DNA of 57,279 bases from Triparma columacea (GCA_030267965.1 BRYA01000670.1:1325-58603); one strand, 5' to 3'. Numbered from the stretch's first letter, positions 23,249 to 36,323 are shown. The notes: generated from the letters alone by a model not told the origin. Program-made: numbers and translations.

Positions 23249-26200
23249 TCACGGACACCAGTCTAATGGGATTCTGTGTGTGTCGTAGAAAGCGCTGTAC
23301 TCCTTCATCATCTCCTCCAGCTTCCTGTCGGACTTGGGAACCGCCGCCTTCTTCTTCGTGACTCTCGTTCTCCCCTGCCCATACCCGCTGCTCTTCGCCT
23401 TGGTGCTCTGCCTCGGTAGGGCCTCCTTTTTGACGCTCTTGTCCCTCAGCGCGGTCCCGCTCATCAGCGCCGTCTTCTTCTTGGGCGTCGTTGAACCCAA
23501 GGCCTTCCTGGTCTTCCTGAACTTGCTCTCCCCGTCGTACATGCTCGCTTCGTCAGGGTTCTGGGCCGCGTAGATTCCGGTCGAGTACTTCTTCTCGATC
23601 ATCTCCTCGTGGTCCGGGTGCCTCCAAGTGCTGTAGTGGACAACCCACTTGAACACCCTCCTAACCTCCCTCATCTTCTCGTAGTCGCCCCCGAGCCTCC
23701 TCTCCATGGCTTTAATCTCCAAGCTCTTGAGCTTCTCGTCTTCTGCGTCCTGGATTGTGAGCATCTGCTCAAAGGCCCACTTGGGGAGTCTGATGTCGTC
23801 AAACTCCGATCCACCCGCGTCGCCGTCGGGAGGCGTGATGTTCTCGCCCCCCTTAAGCTGCACCTCGTAGCTGAACATCCTCAGCATCTGCTTCATTGCG
23901 ACCTGCTCCTCCTTACAAAACTCGTTCCCGTGGACCCTGCAGAACTCCTTCCTTTCCTCCAAGCTCTCGAGGATCATCTTCCTGCTAGCGAGCTCGACGG
24001 CCATTCGCATCTTGTTCCTAATCGGGAGCAGAGTGCTGACCTTGTCGTAAAACTTTTCGGCTTTGCCGACAATTCTTGCATCCACCCCGTACATTTGGGC
24101 CTGGTCGATCGCCTCCCTAAGCTCGTCGGCGTTCTCGAGGACTGCGTTTTGATTCCCCATGCAAGTGAGCAGCTCGAGCCTTTCGATGGCCGTTTCCCTG
24201 TGGATCAGCTCGTCCAGGAGCTTCTTGGCGTGCTTTGCCTCGGGCTCCTCCATCATCTTTCTTCCCTTGGCCATCTCCAAAACTCTCCTCAGCTCGTCAA
24301 CGTCGCTCTCTTCGATCGCGAGCAGAATCTCAGCCTTCAGATCCTGCTCCTCGTAAACCTCGCCCAGGACCTTGTTCGCCCTATCGATCAGGTTCTTGAT
24401 CCTTCTATTTACGCTCGCAAGCTTCTTCGCCGCCTTGATGGCAGATGACAACACGTGCTCGTCCCTGCAGAGGATAGCATTGTGAAGAGTCTTTGCCATG
24501 CGCATCACCTTGCAAGCCCTCTTGGCGTGGAACATTCTGCAAACACCCTGGATCAGGCTCACCGACTTGAGCAGCTTCTTCTTCTCTTCCCTCTCCACCC
24601 TCTCCCTCTCCCTCTTCTCCTCCTCCTCCTTCTCCTTCCTGGCTTTCTCCGCGGCCTCCCTGGCCTCCCTCTCGGCCTTCCTCTTCAACGCTTCCTCCTT
24701 CCTCTTCTCCTCGAGCTCCCTCTTCCTCCTGAGCTCCTCCTTCTTCTGCTTAATTTGCTCATACTTGGCGGCAAACGTGCGAATCTTGGCGAGGCCCATC
24801 CTGAAGAAACTCTGAAGGATGACGACGTGCTTTTCGATCGCCCTGTTCCTGATCTCCTCCATGACAATCCTCGGCTTCCTGGTCTTGATGAAGACCTTGG
24901 AGTTCCCTACGGCCCAGTCGTCCCTGTCGATGGCGCCGTTGCTCTGGGCCTCAATATCTTCCATGATCGCCTCGGCGTACTGCTTGTCGTTCAATCCTTG
25001 TCCCCTCGAGCAGCAGAGGTAGTACTTCCTCACAAAGTAGTCGTGCTGGAACCTGTACGCGTACCCGCTCTTCCTGATCCTGATGGCCTCGAAAAGACCG
25101 GCGTACTTCAGTTGCCTCAGACAAAGAGGAGCCTCGAAGACCATCGGTTTCTGGCCGGCGTTACTCTTGACGCACCTGATGAAGTGAGGGGCGGTGCTAT
25201 TGAGGGCTGTCATCAATGTGTCGAGGTTGTTCTTGAAGCTCTTGGCGATCGTGACCTTTTTTGTAGTCGGTCCCCCCGATCTCTTCGAGGGGCTCGATGC
25301 CATAGAGTGCTCCTTCGAATACGTAAATATCGACTTGACGAGGCCGTTGCTGCTGTGCTCGAGGGAGTTCGTGAGAACTTCTGCGAGAGTGTCCTTGTTC
25401 TTCTCCATGAAATTGTCACTGCGGTACACCACCTCCCCTGCAAAGTGTCTGACGATGAAATCATTGGGTGCCTTGAGGCTCTTCTTGTAGAAGGGATGAT
25501 TAGAGAAGGCGGAGTGGCACTTGTCGCAGAACTTCTGGTCGCTTCCGTTCGGGACGACGAGCTCCTCATCAAGCTTCGCAAGAATGCCAACCGTCTTCTT
25601 CTCGATGAGGTCCAAGCACTCTTGGTTGTCCTGGAAGGTAATCTGGTCGCAGTTGATCCCCTCGGCCTTGTACATTTGCATCTCGCCCTCAAAAATCACC
25701 TTGTTGAAGAAGTACTGCAGCTTCTCGTTGGCGTAATTGATGCAAAGTTGCTCAAAGCTGTTAGTCTCGAAGAGCTCGAAGCCGTAAATGTCCAGAACTC
25801 CGATGGAAAGGTCGTCATCTCCTGGGCCCTTGTATATGGCCTCGTTCACCTTCCGCACCAAAGAGTCGAATATTTGGTAATATATTTCCTTCGCGAGGGC
25901 ATCCCTTTGGTTCTCTGCCTTTGTCTCGTCAAGAGGGATCTGAATTACCCCATCCCTGCTTTCCATCTTCCTGAAGCAGAGGGCCTTTGCTATCTCTGCC
26001 TGGTTGAGCCCAAGAAGGTCGCAAGCCTGGACAAGGAACGACGCATTCGCCACCTCAACTGTGTCGTTACCTGCGGGCTGGAACTTTACGTTTCCTAGGT
26101 TCAGGATGCCCGCTAAGCACTTAAAGATCTCGTCCTGCTGAATCTTGGCGAACTCAAGGGTGTTGAACGCCTGCATCATTTCCTTGAATTCCTGCGAATC

Positions 26201-27233
26201 GTCCCTACCAGCAACAGTCTCGCAGCCTGATTGGTTGAGGTAGAAGTATTTGCTTGCGTCTCCGAGCTGGAGAGCGCCCTTCAGCTTCGCATCAGTCAGA
26301 AGCATGTAGAAAACGTGGTAGTTCCTCTCGTTGGGGAGCTGAAACGTGATGCGAGACTTCTCTAGGAGGTAGTTGACGATTTTGCACCCCTTGATTTTGG
26401 ACGAGGAGGTGAAATTGAGCTCCATCCACTTTCCGAAACGGGAAGAATTATTGTTCCTGCCAGTCTTGGCGTTACCAAAGGACTCGAGGACAGGGTTGGA
26501 TTGAAGAATCTGCTGGGCAACGTTCACGGTTGACGAACGGCGCTCGTCCTTTCCAGCGACGACGGCGAGATACTCGAGGATTTTCTTTGTGGTCTCGGTC
26601 TTTCCCGCTCCGGACTCTCCAGAGATCAACACAGACTGAGACATTCTGTCGGACTTGAGGTGCTGCAGGGCCAATGAAGAGATGGCGTACACGTGCGGTT
26701 CTATCGCCTCGGATGACGTAGATGCATGCCTGAACTTCTCAATGACCTCCGGCCCGTAAATGTCAAGCCTCTTGAAGGGGTTGACAGCAACCAAGATGGT
26801 CCCAACAAAGGTGTAAATCTTTCCCGATTCGTAGCGCCTCCCGCATTGGTGCAAGATGACCCCCTCGCTGAAGGACTCAAGGTCCACCAAGTTTGGAAGG
26901 ATCGTTTCCAGCTCTTGCTGTGAAACAGTCTCACTCTCCTGGATCTGTTTATCTGAGATAACGACCTGGTGGCAGAAGCGTAAGTAAAAGGATTCAGGAA
27001 AGAATGTTATGTTAGGTAAGCAGTAAAGTATTCGGGTCGTGGTTTCCTTCCCGCGTTTCCTTCATCCCACACAGCAAATCAACAGGCAGTTACAAAGCGG
27101 CTTCTCGGCTCACCTTTTCCCCATTCAACTTCTCCATCGTGTGGGTCTTGCCCTTAGGACCATCCGCCTCGCTAACCCAGCGAGCAGGTGCCCAGGCTTC
27201 TTTCTCGTCAGGGACGAAATATAACGTGCTCAT
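23249..27233 (-). CDS. Myosin heavy chain with IQ motifs and single-alpha-helix-like segment
   Basis: Exons 27233-27114 and 26965-23249 give 1,278 residues. The motor has GESGAGKT (P-loop, about 156-163), NNNSSRFGKW (switch I), DIYGFE (switch II) and the actin-binding region TLMTALNSTAPHFIRCVKSN. After the converter, ILQSFFRMGLAKIR and LIQGVCRMFHAKRA are IQ-type light-chain sites. Between them lies a segment of about 70 residues made almost only of Glu, Lys and Arg, which would form a coiled coil or a stable single helix that lengthens the lever arm. The rest is helical and charged; a WVVHYSTWRHPDHEEMI segment near the C terminus is unplaced. The N-terminal exon replaces the SH3-like region of class II myosins with WAPARWVSEADG. 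Actin-based transport is inferred; class not assigned. Confidence 0.94.
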
Positions 27234-27382
27234 GAAGGGCTGTTATTTTGGGACAGAGAGAGAAGTTACATTCCAGTTCCTCAGCCCAACCAGAGAACCA
27301 GAGTCCAACAGGAGTTGATAATTCTTAATAAGGAAATTTACGCAATTCATTTTGTTGTTGTGTATTTTGTTAGAACCCATAC

Positions 27383-30300
27383 TTATCCGTAAGTTATGGC
27401 CTTGACACTGTCCTTTGGGTCGTCCATATCTTCCCCCTGCAATCCATCGTAGGGTCCAAGGCTGTACATGTTCTCCAAGGTGTCGTCTGCTCCTCCGCCA
27501 TCTGGGTCAAAGAGCCAGCTGGCGAAGTCATAGAATGTGTACGCCACAGCAAAGTGCCCGGGTGTGTGGCCATACTTGTTCTGGTGATTGACGTTTGCTC
27601 CGTATTTTTGCAGCAGCTTCGCGATTTTGACGTTGCCGTTTTGAGCAGCAATGTGCATTAGGGTGTTGCCGTGATCGAGGGTCTGGTTGAGATGGAAGCC
27701 GTCCCTCTCGTAGCTATCGATGTACTGACTTCCGAAGTCCTCTACGTACTGCACCTTGATGGTGTTCAGGTCGAACCTCTTCGGAGGTAGTTGTTCGAGA
27801 GCCTTCCCAAGTTTCTTGGCCTTGCTATGCCTGACCCAGCTCGCCATCTCCCCCACGTTGAGGTTGATGGCACCTCCGAAGCCATCGTCCACGTCGTTGC
27901 CTGCTGCTCCTCCCTGTCCCACTTGTTGAAGTTCGGGGATGAAGTTGGGGTTGGAACCCGGGGCGACGAAGCCCATGATCCCTCCCATTGGTGGCCCAAC
28001 CGGGCCTTGCGGGTACCCAAGCGCTGGGCCATTGAAACCGGGAGGAGGATTTCTACTCGCCATCTCGTCGAGCATCAACTCCCTGCTCCTTGCCGTTTCC
28101 GCCTCCTTCAGCCTGCTCACCGTGTTGAGGATCTTCTTCCTGTGAAGTCTGTGCTCTACGCCCAATGTATTCTTCAGGTCGTCGTCGTTCAAGTCGTACA
28201 AGAATGAACCGTCAACAGCAGCGTCCAGGAACGCAGTCCTGTACTGACCGAGCGAGATGCTCTGGAGCCACTTGCTGACGTCGGTGACACTCCACGCGGC
28301 CACCCTGACGTCCCCTTGGTTCGGAAGATGTCCCGGTTTGAGATCGGGCACGAATCCTGATGCTCCCGCAGCCTCGACAGCAGTATCTACACCAGAGTCG
28401 AGGCCAGTGGCTCCCCCCCCCACGCCCCCCCCCACACCCCCTCCGCCGCCACTCATTCCTGCCGTCTGTCGATTGCTGGAATTCTCGTGGACGGCAGCCA
28501 TCACGGTGTCTGTGGCAGCGACAGTCCGCATAGCCCTCACCATATTTAAGCTGCTAAAGTAGGTCATACTCATACTCATGAACCCAAACTTCATCAACGT
28601 CTCGGTGCTCTGCATCAACTGGGCTGCCTGCTTTTTTTCCTTCGCTGTCGGGCCCTGGTAACGACCCCCTCCTCCGTCTGCTCCACCCACCGTTCCTTTA
28701 GCAACGTCAAGAACGCTAGTCTTCCCCTCAATGAGGGCCTCGCCCTTCCTCTCTTGCCTCCTCCTGATGCTCTCAAGCTCGTTCTGCTGCTCTTCCAAGA
28801 GAACCACGAGCTTTCTCTCCAAGACCCTCAGCTCCTCCTCCTTGACCTGCCTGCTTCTATCGAGAAGAACCATGTTCCCCTCAAGTCTCTTGAGGTTCTC
28901 TTTCCTGTCGGCTATGTTAGCGAGCATCTGGCTGAACTCCGAGTCAAGTCTGATCTTCTGGTCCCTGAGCTCCATCTTTGCATCCTCGTCCAAAACACCA
29001 GAAGCCTCAGTCTGGATCTTGCTCAATTGGTGCATCTCCTTCTCAAGAGTCCTCACGCCCTCCTCGAACTCGCTTATTTCGTCCAAAAGGCTCTCGATGT
29101 TCTCCTCTGTCTTGACCTTCTCCTGAGTCAAAACGCTGACCTCACTCTGCAATTTGGTTGCGTGCAGCTTATGCTCCAAAAGCATCTGCCTCCCAAATGC
29201 GATTCCTTGACTCTGGCTCTTGCTGAAAAGGTACTTGTCGCGCTCAACGGCGCACCTCCTCCTTCCGAGATGGCCCCTGTAGAACCTTTGCATCATTATG
29301 CTTGCGTTCCTCTTCACCCTCATCTGGAACGCTTGACGCCTTGCCTTTCTCTTTCTCCAGCAACTTTGCATGCTGCAGGCACCCTTCCACCTCGCCTCAT
29401 GCAACTGCCTCACGATTTTCCTTGCAATGTAACCCCTCCACACCCTCTGGGCGTGAGTTACAGCCGCAGATTCGACCCTCCTCCTAAGGAAGGCCTCTCT
29501 CCCAGCATGGCCTCTATAGTTCCTCTGCACGAGCTGGGCAGCCCACACCAACCTCATGCGCTCTAAGAATTCGAGTCTTCCCTTCCAGCCCCTGTAGCAT
29601 CTCTGGATGTAGTGTGCAGCTTTCTCCTGCCTTAATTTTATTATGATGTTCCACGCGAGGTGGGCCCTGTAGCCACCCTGGATGATCCTTGCGGCGGCGT
29701 CGAGCCTTACCAGCCTCTTCTTGTTTCTCTTCAATCTCCAACCCATGTACTCTTGAATCTCGGGAAACTGCTCGGGGTTCTGGTATAGCCCAAAATCGTC
29801 ATCAGTATTCTTTTTGAAGCCGTAGACAACCTTGTTGTTCTTCTCGAAACTTGCCTTCGTAGGGTCCGTCACAATTCTCACGGTGCTCTCCCCTCCATTC
29901 AGTATAGTGCTTCCTCCCTTACTGCTGTATTTGCTTATCCTCTTGCCAACTTTCCTGCCCGTGGCCTCCCCAGTGCCCGCGGGCAAGGTCGACTGAGCGA
30001 CGTTGACAGCAAAGCCATTCCATCTGTCATTTTCCTTGGCAACCTTTTCCTCGTACGTCAAGTCCGCATCCTCGTCGAACCGGTTCAGGACTGCGCCCTT
30101 CGTCTTGTCCATATGGTTGCCCAGCTTACCAATCATGTTGTTCACGAATTGGTCCTCGAAATTGACACTGTCGATGGTGTTGGTATTGAGGCTCTTTGCT
30201 TCGAGGGGCTTCCTCCCCCCAGGCCCGGCATTCATCTTTAGACTGCTTTTCAAGTCCCCATCCATCTCCAGAGCGGCGTCCCTGTCAACACTCATTGCTG

Positions 30301-33300
30301 GCATAAAACTCACGTCCGAAGCCTCGTGGTAACCAATAATTAGCTGCTCAATTAGCTGCAACGCCTGGTTCCGTTTCTCTTGGAAGAGCTCGTGGCCACT
30401 GTTCACCCATACTAGGCAAGTTCTTCTTGCGAGCGGGTTGTTCGCGTGAGCCATCAAGCAACGGTGAATGCTCTTCGTCTCTCCGTCTCTCTTGCTAATA
30501 TAAGGGTCTGTATGCATCGGTCTGACGAGGGCGTCCTGGGTCGATTGAACCTGAATGATTGGCACAGCAATCTCTTTCAAAGAGTTCCTAAGGTCAATAT
30601 GGCTCAATGCACCTAAGCAAAGCTGTATTCTGCCCTTCAATGTGATGGGATTATGCACGGCAGTATATAGATTTAGCGCGAGGGGGGTGGAAACGCTGCT
30701 AAGGTACGTCGGAGAGAAGAGGAATCTTGCGAAGAAGTATATCGGCAGGTCGGGGCGGTTAGGAGGAGAGCACGAGAAGACATTCATGCAGTCGTGCAGA
30801 ACGCTAGCCATGTGAGGGTCGACGTACGAGAAGCTGTTCATGAGTACTAGGCTCCTCATTCCTGGGTTGTTGTAAAAGGATGAGTAGAAACTGGCAATGT
30901 TTCCGCCATTTCCGTAACCCAGTAGGTAGAAAGGCCTGTTGGTGTCAAATTGGTTCGTTCCCTCGGGTCCAACGTGCTCCAGGAGGCCGTTAAGGCACTG
31001 AGCATGGTACTCGTTGTTGAGAAGTTGCTCCTCCCTGTACTCGGTGAACGCCTGGCCGGGATAGTTCCATAGGAGGATCTGAAGTCCAGGGTAGCGCCTG
31101 CTCATAGGTCTGAGGAGAATCTTCATTCTCTCACAGGTATCGAAAAGGTCGTGAACTACAACGAGATTAAAGTAGGGAACTTTCTTGGAGCCACCTGCTG
31201 TCTTGGTTCCCCTACCTCCAGCGCTGTCGATTGATGAGTCCATGACGGTGTAAGGGAATATCGTGTCTGCGTCGAACTGTAGCACGCCGTTGTGGCAACC
31301 CTCGACGTTCGTGAAACTGCTGGACATGGCAAGGGTCTTGGCGATGATAGCGGAGGAATCATCGTTTGTGTGCTTCGCGTCTAGCATGAACTTGGCCTTG
31401 TGCCTACGTGCTTTGGGGTCCACGGCTTGAATATCTTCGATTGGTTTTGAGTGTTTGGGGACAGCCTGGCGAAGGGTCGTAAGAAGGGCGTCCGCATCAA
31501 AGGGGCGCGACAGACAGCCGTCCATTCCGGCCTCCATGTAGCTCTTGAGATCGGCGGGCGCAACTTTTTCAGTGTAAATCAGAATTGGCAAAGATTTGAC
31601 CTGATTGGGATGCTTGTGCTTGGAAACAGTTTGGGGGGAGGCGCTGGGATTCGGTCCAAGAACGGAAGACTGGTTCTTGCTCCTCGCCTCATAAGCCATG
31701 TTCCTTGTGGCTTTTTTCCTCTCCTGTCTCTCCCTGTCACGAACAACGTGCGTAATCTCCTTGGCATTCTTCACAAAGAGATCGTTCTGAACTAGTAAAC
31801 AATCATAGTTCCCGCTGTGAACAATGTCCAGAACCGTGATCCCGTCGTTCTCAAAGGTGACTATGTAGCCCTGGTCCTCGAGGCACTGCGCGATAGGCTC
31901 GGCCTCATTCATGTCGTTGATTGCGATCAGAACTTTGGCATGGTAGAGGTTGCTATCCGCCTGAGACTTGAATTGTTCGATGTAAGAAGCGGAGGCATTG
32001 TCACTCATTATTTCGACTGCCCTGCGGTGGTTCCTGTGGCCAAATTCTTCCCCTTTCCCGCGGAGAAACTTTTCTAGCCTTTCGACTTTGCCATCGAAGG
32101 CCTCCATCTTTGGAGGCTCTTCCCCCCTCGCCTCGTACTCGGCCTCGATCTTGGCCCGCTCTGCTCTCCTAGCCCTCCAGGTGGGGCGTGTAGGAGATCC
32201 TGGTTTTTGGATCAATGTCGTCGTTCTCCTGCGAGGTGGCGGTTTCTTGTAGTAAGGGTTGTCAGCGAAAGCAACGTCGGACTGATTGGCTATGCTATCG
32301 TGATTTTCTAGATTGGGGTGGCCAAAGTCATTGCCACTCGCCCCCCTATTGGGGCGCGACTTCGGTGCTGGGGATGTGAGCGGACGATCGACTTCCTTCC
32401 TGACTCTCTTGGGTCTTTTCTTGGGATGAGGGGAGGTCGCAGGCCGGACATCACTATCGATGCTCTGCTGCCTCATGGTGGCCTTCTTAGACGGGGAGAA
32501 GAGGTACTCCACTCCATTGGGGTTGACATTAGGGGATACTTCCTGCTCGGTTTGGATAGAGCTTTCGTTTCCAAATTGGATGCTACTGTTCTGACCAAAC
32601 ATGAAGCTTTCGGTCAAGGAGGGTTCCGTGTTTGCAGCCCTGTGCAACCTCGATTGCGACTCAAAGGCGTGCTTAGTACGTCTCTGAAATGTTTCCTCGA
32701 GGGCTCCTGGAATATCAGGGTCGCCGTCGTTCATGGCAATAAATCTCTGCGACGACCGAAGAGTTGTTGTGTTGGCGTTTAGAAATATTGCTGTGCTTGT
32801 TCGCTTCCGTCAATGTTTTTCTCACCTGCTCCTGATCGTCCTCTTCCTGGTCGTGATACATGATATCTCTCGCCTTGTCGAGCAGCATGTAAGCACGGGA
32901 GCATTCTCCGCATACGTGAACCTGGCGATAGAAGTTGTGCGCTCCACCAGGTACCGCGACTTCCCCCCGGTGCTTCCCCCACTGGCTCTTCGCTTGGGAG
33001 GCGGTTGTATGCTTCATGACATCGTTCTTGGTGTTCTCGTAGCCATGGTTTGTCTTGGATCCCCCTTCGATGCTATTCTCTGCTTCGGAACCATTAACCA
33101 GCTTCCAGTGCTCGTCGTCGAGCTTGAAGTTGCGCTTTAACTCGCGCGGGGTCGTAGGGTAGGCCTGCCAGGCAGTCTCGATCTCTGCGTTGCGCGTTCT
33201 ATAGGACTCCTCTGCCCGTTTTTGCTCCTGTCTTGCCCTGTAAACTGAGGCGTAGGGCACGGTGTAGAAGGCATCAGTCTTGAGCTTCTTGGCATTTTTC

Positions 33301-35200
33301 AACAGGCTGTAGGGAGAGTGGCGAGCGAGCGAAGCAAGCAGCGGAAAGTACGTGTTAGTGGATAAGATGTCTTGCGATGTTCGCTCGCATTTCGTCCTTT
33401 CTCACCTCGACATCTGGGAAGCCTTCAGCTTGGATATGTACTTGTGCTTTTCAGCGAGCTGGGCATGGGAGGAGAGAATCTTGCTGGCGCCCCTCTCATT
33501 GGTGAGCTCCGAGGCGTCGCGAATGTGCAGGGTGCAGAAGTCCCCATTGCATTCCATGTTGGACGGAAAACTAGATTTTTCAGGGAGATTGGAAGAAATG
33601 GTAGCCGCCATGGCTTCCTCCTTCGGACCTTCTCCCCCTAGAAGCTGCAAACCAAGGGGGTTGCCCGCGCCGATGCCCTTCGTCTTGAACGGGGAGGTTG
33701 GCCTTTTTGAGTTGTCCGTGTCGGTAAAGATTGTGCGGGACATTGCGAGCTGTGCCCCAAGCGAAGCAAGTCGCGAAATGGGTTGCTTTAGTTGATGAAG
33801 ACGTCGTCGTCGCATTTTTGTCGCATCGTCGTCGCATAACCGTCACTGACTGCTTTTCTTTGTGTCCATTCTCACCTTCATCTCTTGGCGGCGGAACTCT
33901 CCTTCAGACTCAACCCTAGCGGCCATCGCTCCTATCATGTCCCCGCTTACTTTGACGGTTGTCTGGGAGTTTTTCTTCTTGGTGCGAATAGGAGACGTCG
34001 AGGGGCGAGTGGTGTCCTTGGCTGCAGCTATTTTCAATTGTTCCTTGGTGGATGGGAAGGGTTTCGTGGGATCACCATGTAGCCACGAGGCTCGCATGTC
34101 GGGCTCAGCCTTGATTCCAATGCCAAGGCCCGTCAAGTTTTTCGCGGCATCTCCAGTAACGAAATTGATGTCATCCAACCAGGTGAGCCAAATCTGGTCA
34201 TGAGGATCAATGACAAAGTCGGCTCGAAGATTTATCACCTTGGAGGGGGGGGGGAAGGGGGGGGTGTTAGGGAGCGGAGGTGATGCAGGTGAAGGCGGAA
34301 GTGGAGGACGGTAGAGGATAGTGAGGGCGGTCAGGTACTTACCTTGCACTTGCGAACTTTCTCAATCTGCGTCACGGCAGTTCTGAGGATGGCAGTGAAG
34401 GTCTCGTTCGTGGAGGAAGCCTTGTGGGCCGTCAGGGGAAGATCGTCGTTGGATATCTTCACGACCTGCTCTTCCTCGGAACCCTTTGGGAGCAAGAGGA
34501 ATGACGAGTGGGTGGTTGACGTTCGTCCAGACGAATTGACGACATTGTACTGGGAGCGAAAGGCCATGCCCCCCTTTCCTCGGCCCTGAATATAAGACTG
34601 GACCGCAGTTATCGATGGATCGGCCGGAGGCCAGACTTCCATGAAGTCGGCAAACGCGTCTCCGTCAAGAATCGACATGCTACCATCTGTCTTGCGAACA
34701 ATGCACACCCTACCCTGGTTATTGAGCACGGAACTGGTGGCAATCTTGCCAAATTTTTCTATAATCAGATCCTGCGTGGGGGGGGAAGTTAGGGATGGTT
34801 GGGCTATGATAGGCGAATGGACGGGAAATCTCCATCAAGAGCACCCAAACTTACCTTGGACTCGGCCCCCAGGCGCCTCTTGACCTCTCCCTTCCGATTC
34901 GTAAAGATGTAGTCGCTCAACATCCCGTTATTAAAGAGCACTGAATCGGGTACATTGAATCTCCCCTTTTCACCGGGCTTACTGGAGTATAAGGAGCTGT
35001 AGCTCCAAAAACCAGTCTCGGACTGTCGAATATGGCAATGGTTTGGGGGTGAATGGGGTCGTTAGCAGGTACAAGGGTGGGGGGGAGCAACTACGAAAAA
35101 AGTCGAGAAGGAAGGACGAGGCTGAACCGACAATTCGGCTACCTACCTGCATTTCAACCTCCCACTTTAAAATATCGGAGTGGACCAACTGAATCTGAAA
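27383..35200 (-). CDS. Giant multi-domain scaffold: pseudo-receiver, pseudo-alpha/beta hydrolase, IQ, coiled coil, SAM, ankyrin
   Basis: Exons: about 35200-35147 (5' end uncertain), 35022-34855, 34771-34343, 34238-33876, 33749-33406, 33306-32826 and 32746-27383; about 2,400 residues. All joins keep frame. N-terminal exons hold unidentified conserved-looking sequence (ETGFWSYSSLYSSKPG). Then, on the large exon: a response-regulator receiver-like domain (about 31940-31460), an NDR-like alpha/beta hydrolase fold (about 31180-30360), at least four IQ-type helices (about 29750-29230), a long coiled coil (to about 28740), a SAM domain (WSVTDVSKWLQSISLGQY, about 28310-28110) and ankyrin repeats (NTLMHIAAQNGNVKIAKLL, about 27690-27480). 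The receiver's phospho-Asp position is Gln and the hydrolase nucleophile elbow is GYGNGG, so both look inactive. A calmodulin-binding cytoskeletal or flagellar scaffold is inferred. The first coding exon before 35147 needs transcript data; no ATG fits cleanly. Confidence 0.8.
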
Positions 35201-35357
35201 ATTTGTATTTCTTTTTGTTAATTTTTGTTGAAGGCGCCGTCGTCACGTGGGAAAAAATGCTCTCCCACTATTCCAGTCATTGTCTGAAGCCGTTCTTTAT
35301 ATTATTTTTGATTCGTACGTTCTTGGAAATCTGAAACATGAACAAAACTTCATCAAA

Positions 35358-36125
35358 ATGCTGCTTAGACTCATCGTATATATTACGCTACTCCACGAGT
35401 TTTGCAATGCGTTCAATGCCCAAAATAGCTGCCTCCGCACCCTGAGATGGAGCAATGGGGCCACAAATCAAAGGAGGGTAGCCACTTCGGCGTTGTCAGC
35501 AAAGCTTCCTGGGAGAAGGGCTTTCGTAGGGGGGTGGGTTGTCGCGGCTGCCCTTCCCCTCATAACTCCTGTCCCTTCTGCTGAGGCCGTAGGCCCGGTC
35601 AAGATACCGCTGAAGGTTGTTTCCTACTCGGCCAAACCTTGCCCGAAGGATAAACCAATTCCTGGTGAGAAGGCCATGAAGGGCATGCGCGGTTTGTGTG
35701 TGACGGTGGAAGCAACACTTGATGACAAGAGTCCCAAAGAATTGGAGAAGGTGGGGGTGTATGGGTTTGTGACAGACGGCTTCACTGGAGAGAGTGTATT
35801 GGCAAATAACCCTGACTTGTCCACCGACGCTGGTCAGTTTAGCATGGTGGAGTCTGTGACGCCGAGCGACAAAAGCCTCGTTTTTGAGTTCGTTGCCGCT
35901 GTGCCGATGGAAAAGGACATTTCGAAGGAAGAGAATGGAATCGGAAAGCTCAACTTTCAGAGCCTCAGGGTGATAAGTTTCCCCGGTGGGCAGCAGTACG
36001 GGGCCATCAACCCTTGTGAGATGGATGAGTTCTCGGGAGAGTGTGACGCGTGGGAGGAAGAGAACGGACCGTACGTAAAGTCAGACTTTATGGTAAAGAG
36101 CAACAGCAGGACAAAGGGTCGCTAA
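35358..36125 (+). CDS. Thylakoid-lumen-targeted plastid protein (Tat-type), function unknown
   Basis: Single exon, 255 residues from the ATG at 35358. The N terminus is tripartite: a signal peptide (LLRLIVYITLLHEFC) with the ochrophyte cleavage-type motif CNAFN, a basic transit region, then twin arginine plus hydrophobic core and an A-x-A-like end (RRAFVGGWVVAAALPLITPV...SAEA), the layout of a Tat substrate entering the thylakoid lumen. The mature part (about 180 residues) has Cys pairs (KPCPKDK, RGLCVTV; PCEMDEFSGECDAW) and beta-rich sequence (GVYGFVTDGFTGESVL). I do not recognise the family. It lies head to head with the giant scaffold gene. Confidence 0.75.
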   Translation: MLLRLIVYITLLHEFCNAFNAQNSCLRTLRWSNGATNQRRVATSALSAKLPGRRAFVGGWVVAAALPLITPVPSAEAVGPVKIPLKVVSYSAKPCPKDKPIPGEKAMKGMRGLCVTVEATLDDKSPKELEKVGVYGFVTDGFTGESVLANNPDLSTDAGQFSMVESVTPSDKSLVFEFVAAVPMEKDISKEENGIGKLNFQSLRVISFPGGQQYGAINPCEMDEFSGECDAWEEENGPYVKSDFMVKSNSRTKGR

Positions 36126-36323
36126 TAAAACAGTCGGCATGCAGCGGGGGATAATGCGTGAAGCTTTTCCTTGAGTTGAATTGTGCTTTTTTAGAATTTG
36201 TTTTCAGTGCTTCTGCTGCATCGCTCTGATGCTGCATAAGAAGCCCTCCCCAACCCTCCCCCCCCCCCACCCAGGCCCCCACGAAACCCCCTTATTATTC
36301 CCTCAAAGCGCATATATGGTAGT

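Noticed and set aside
24455..26098. Plus-strand 547-codon frame over the myosin gene
   Set aside because: Antisense of the myosin motor with Leu-rich, low-information sequence typical of such shadows.
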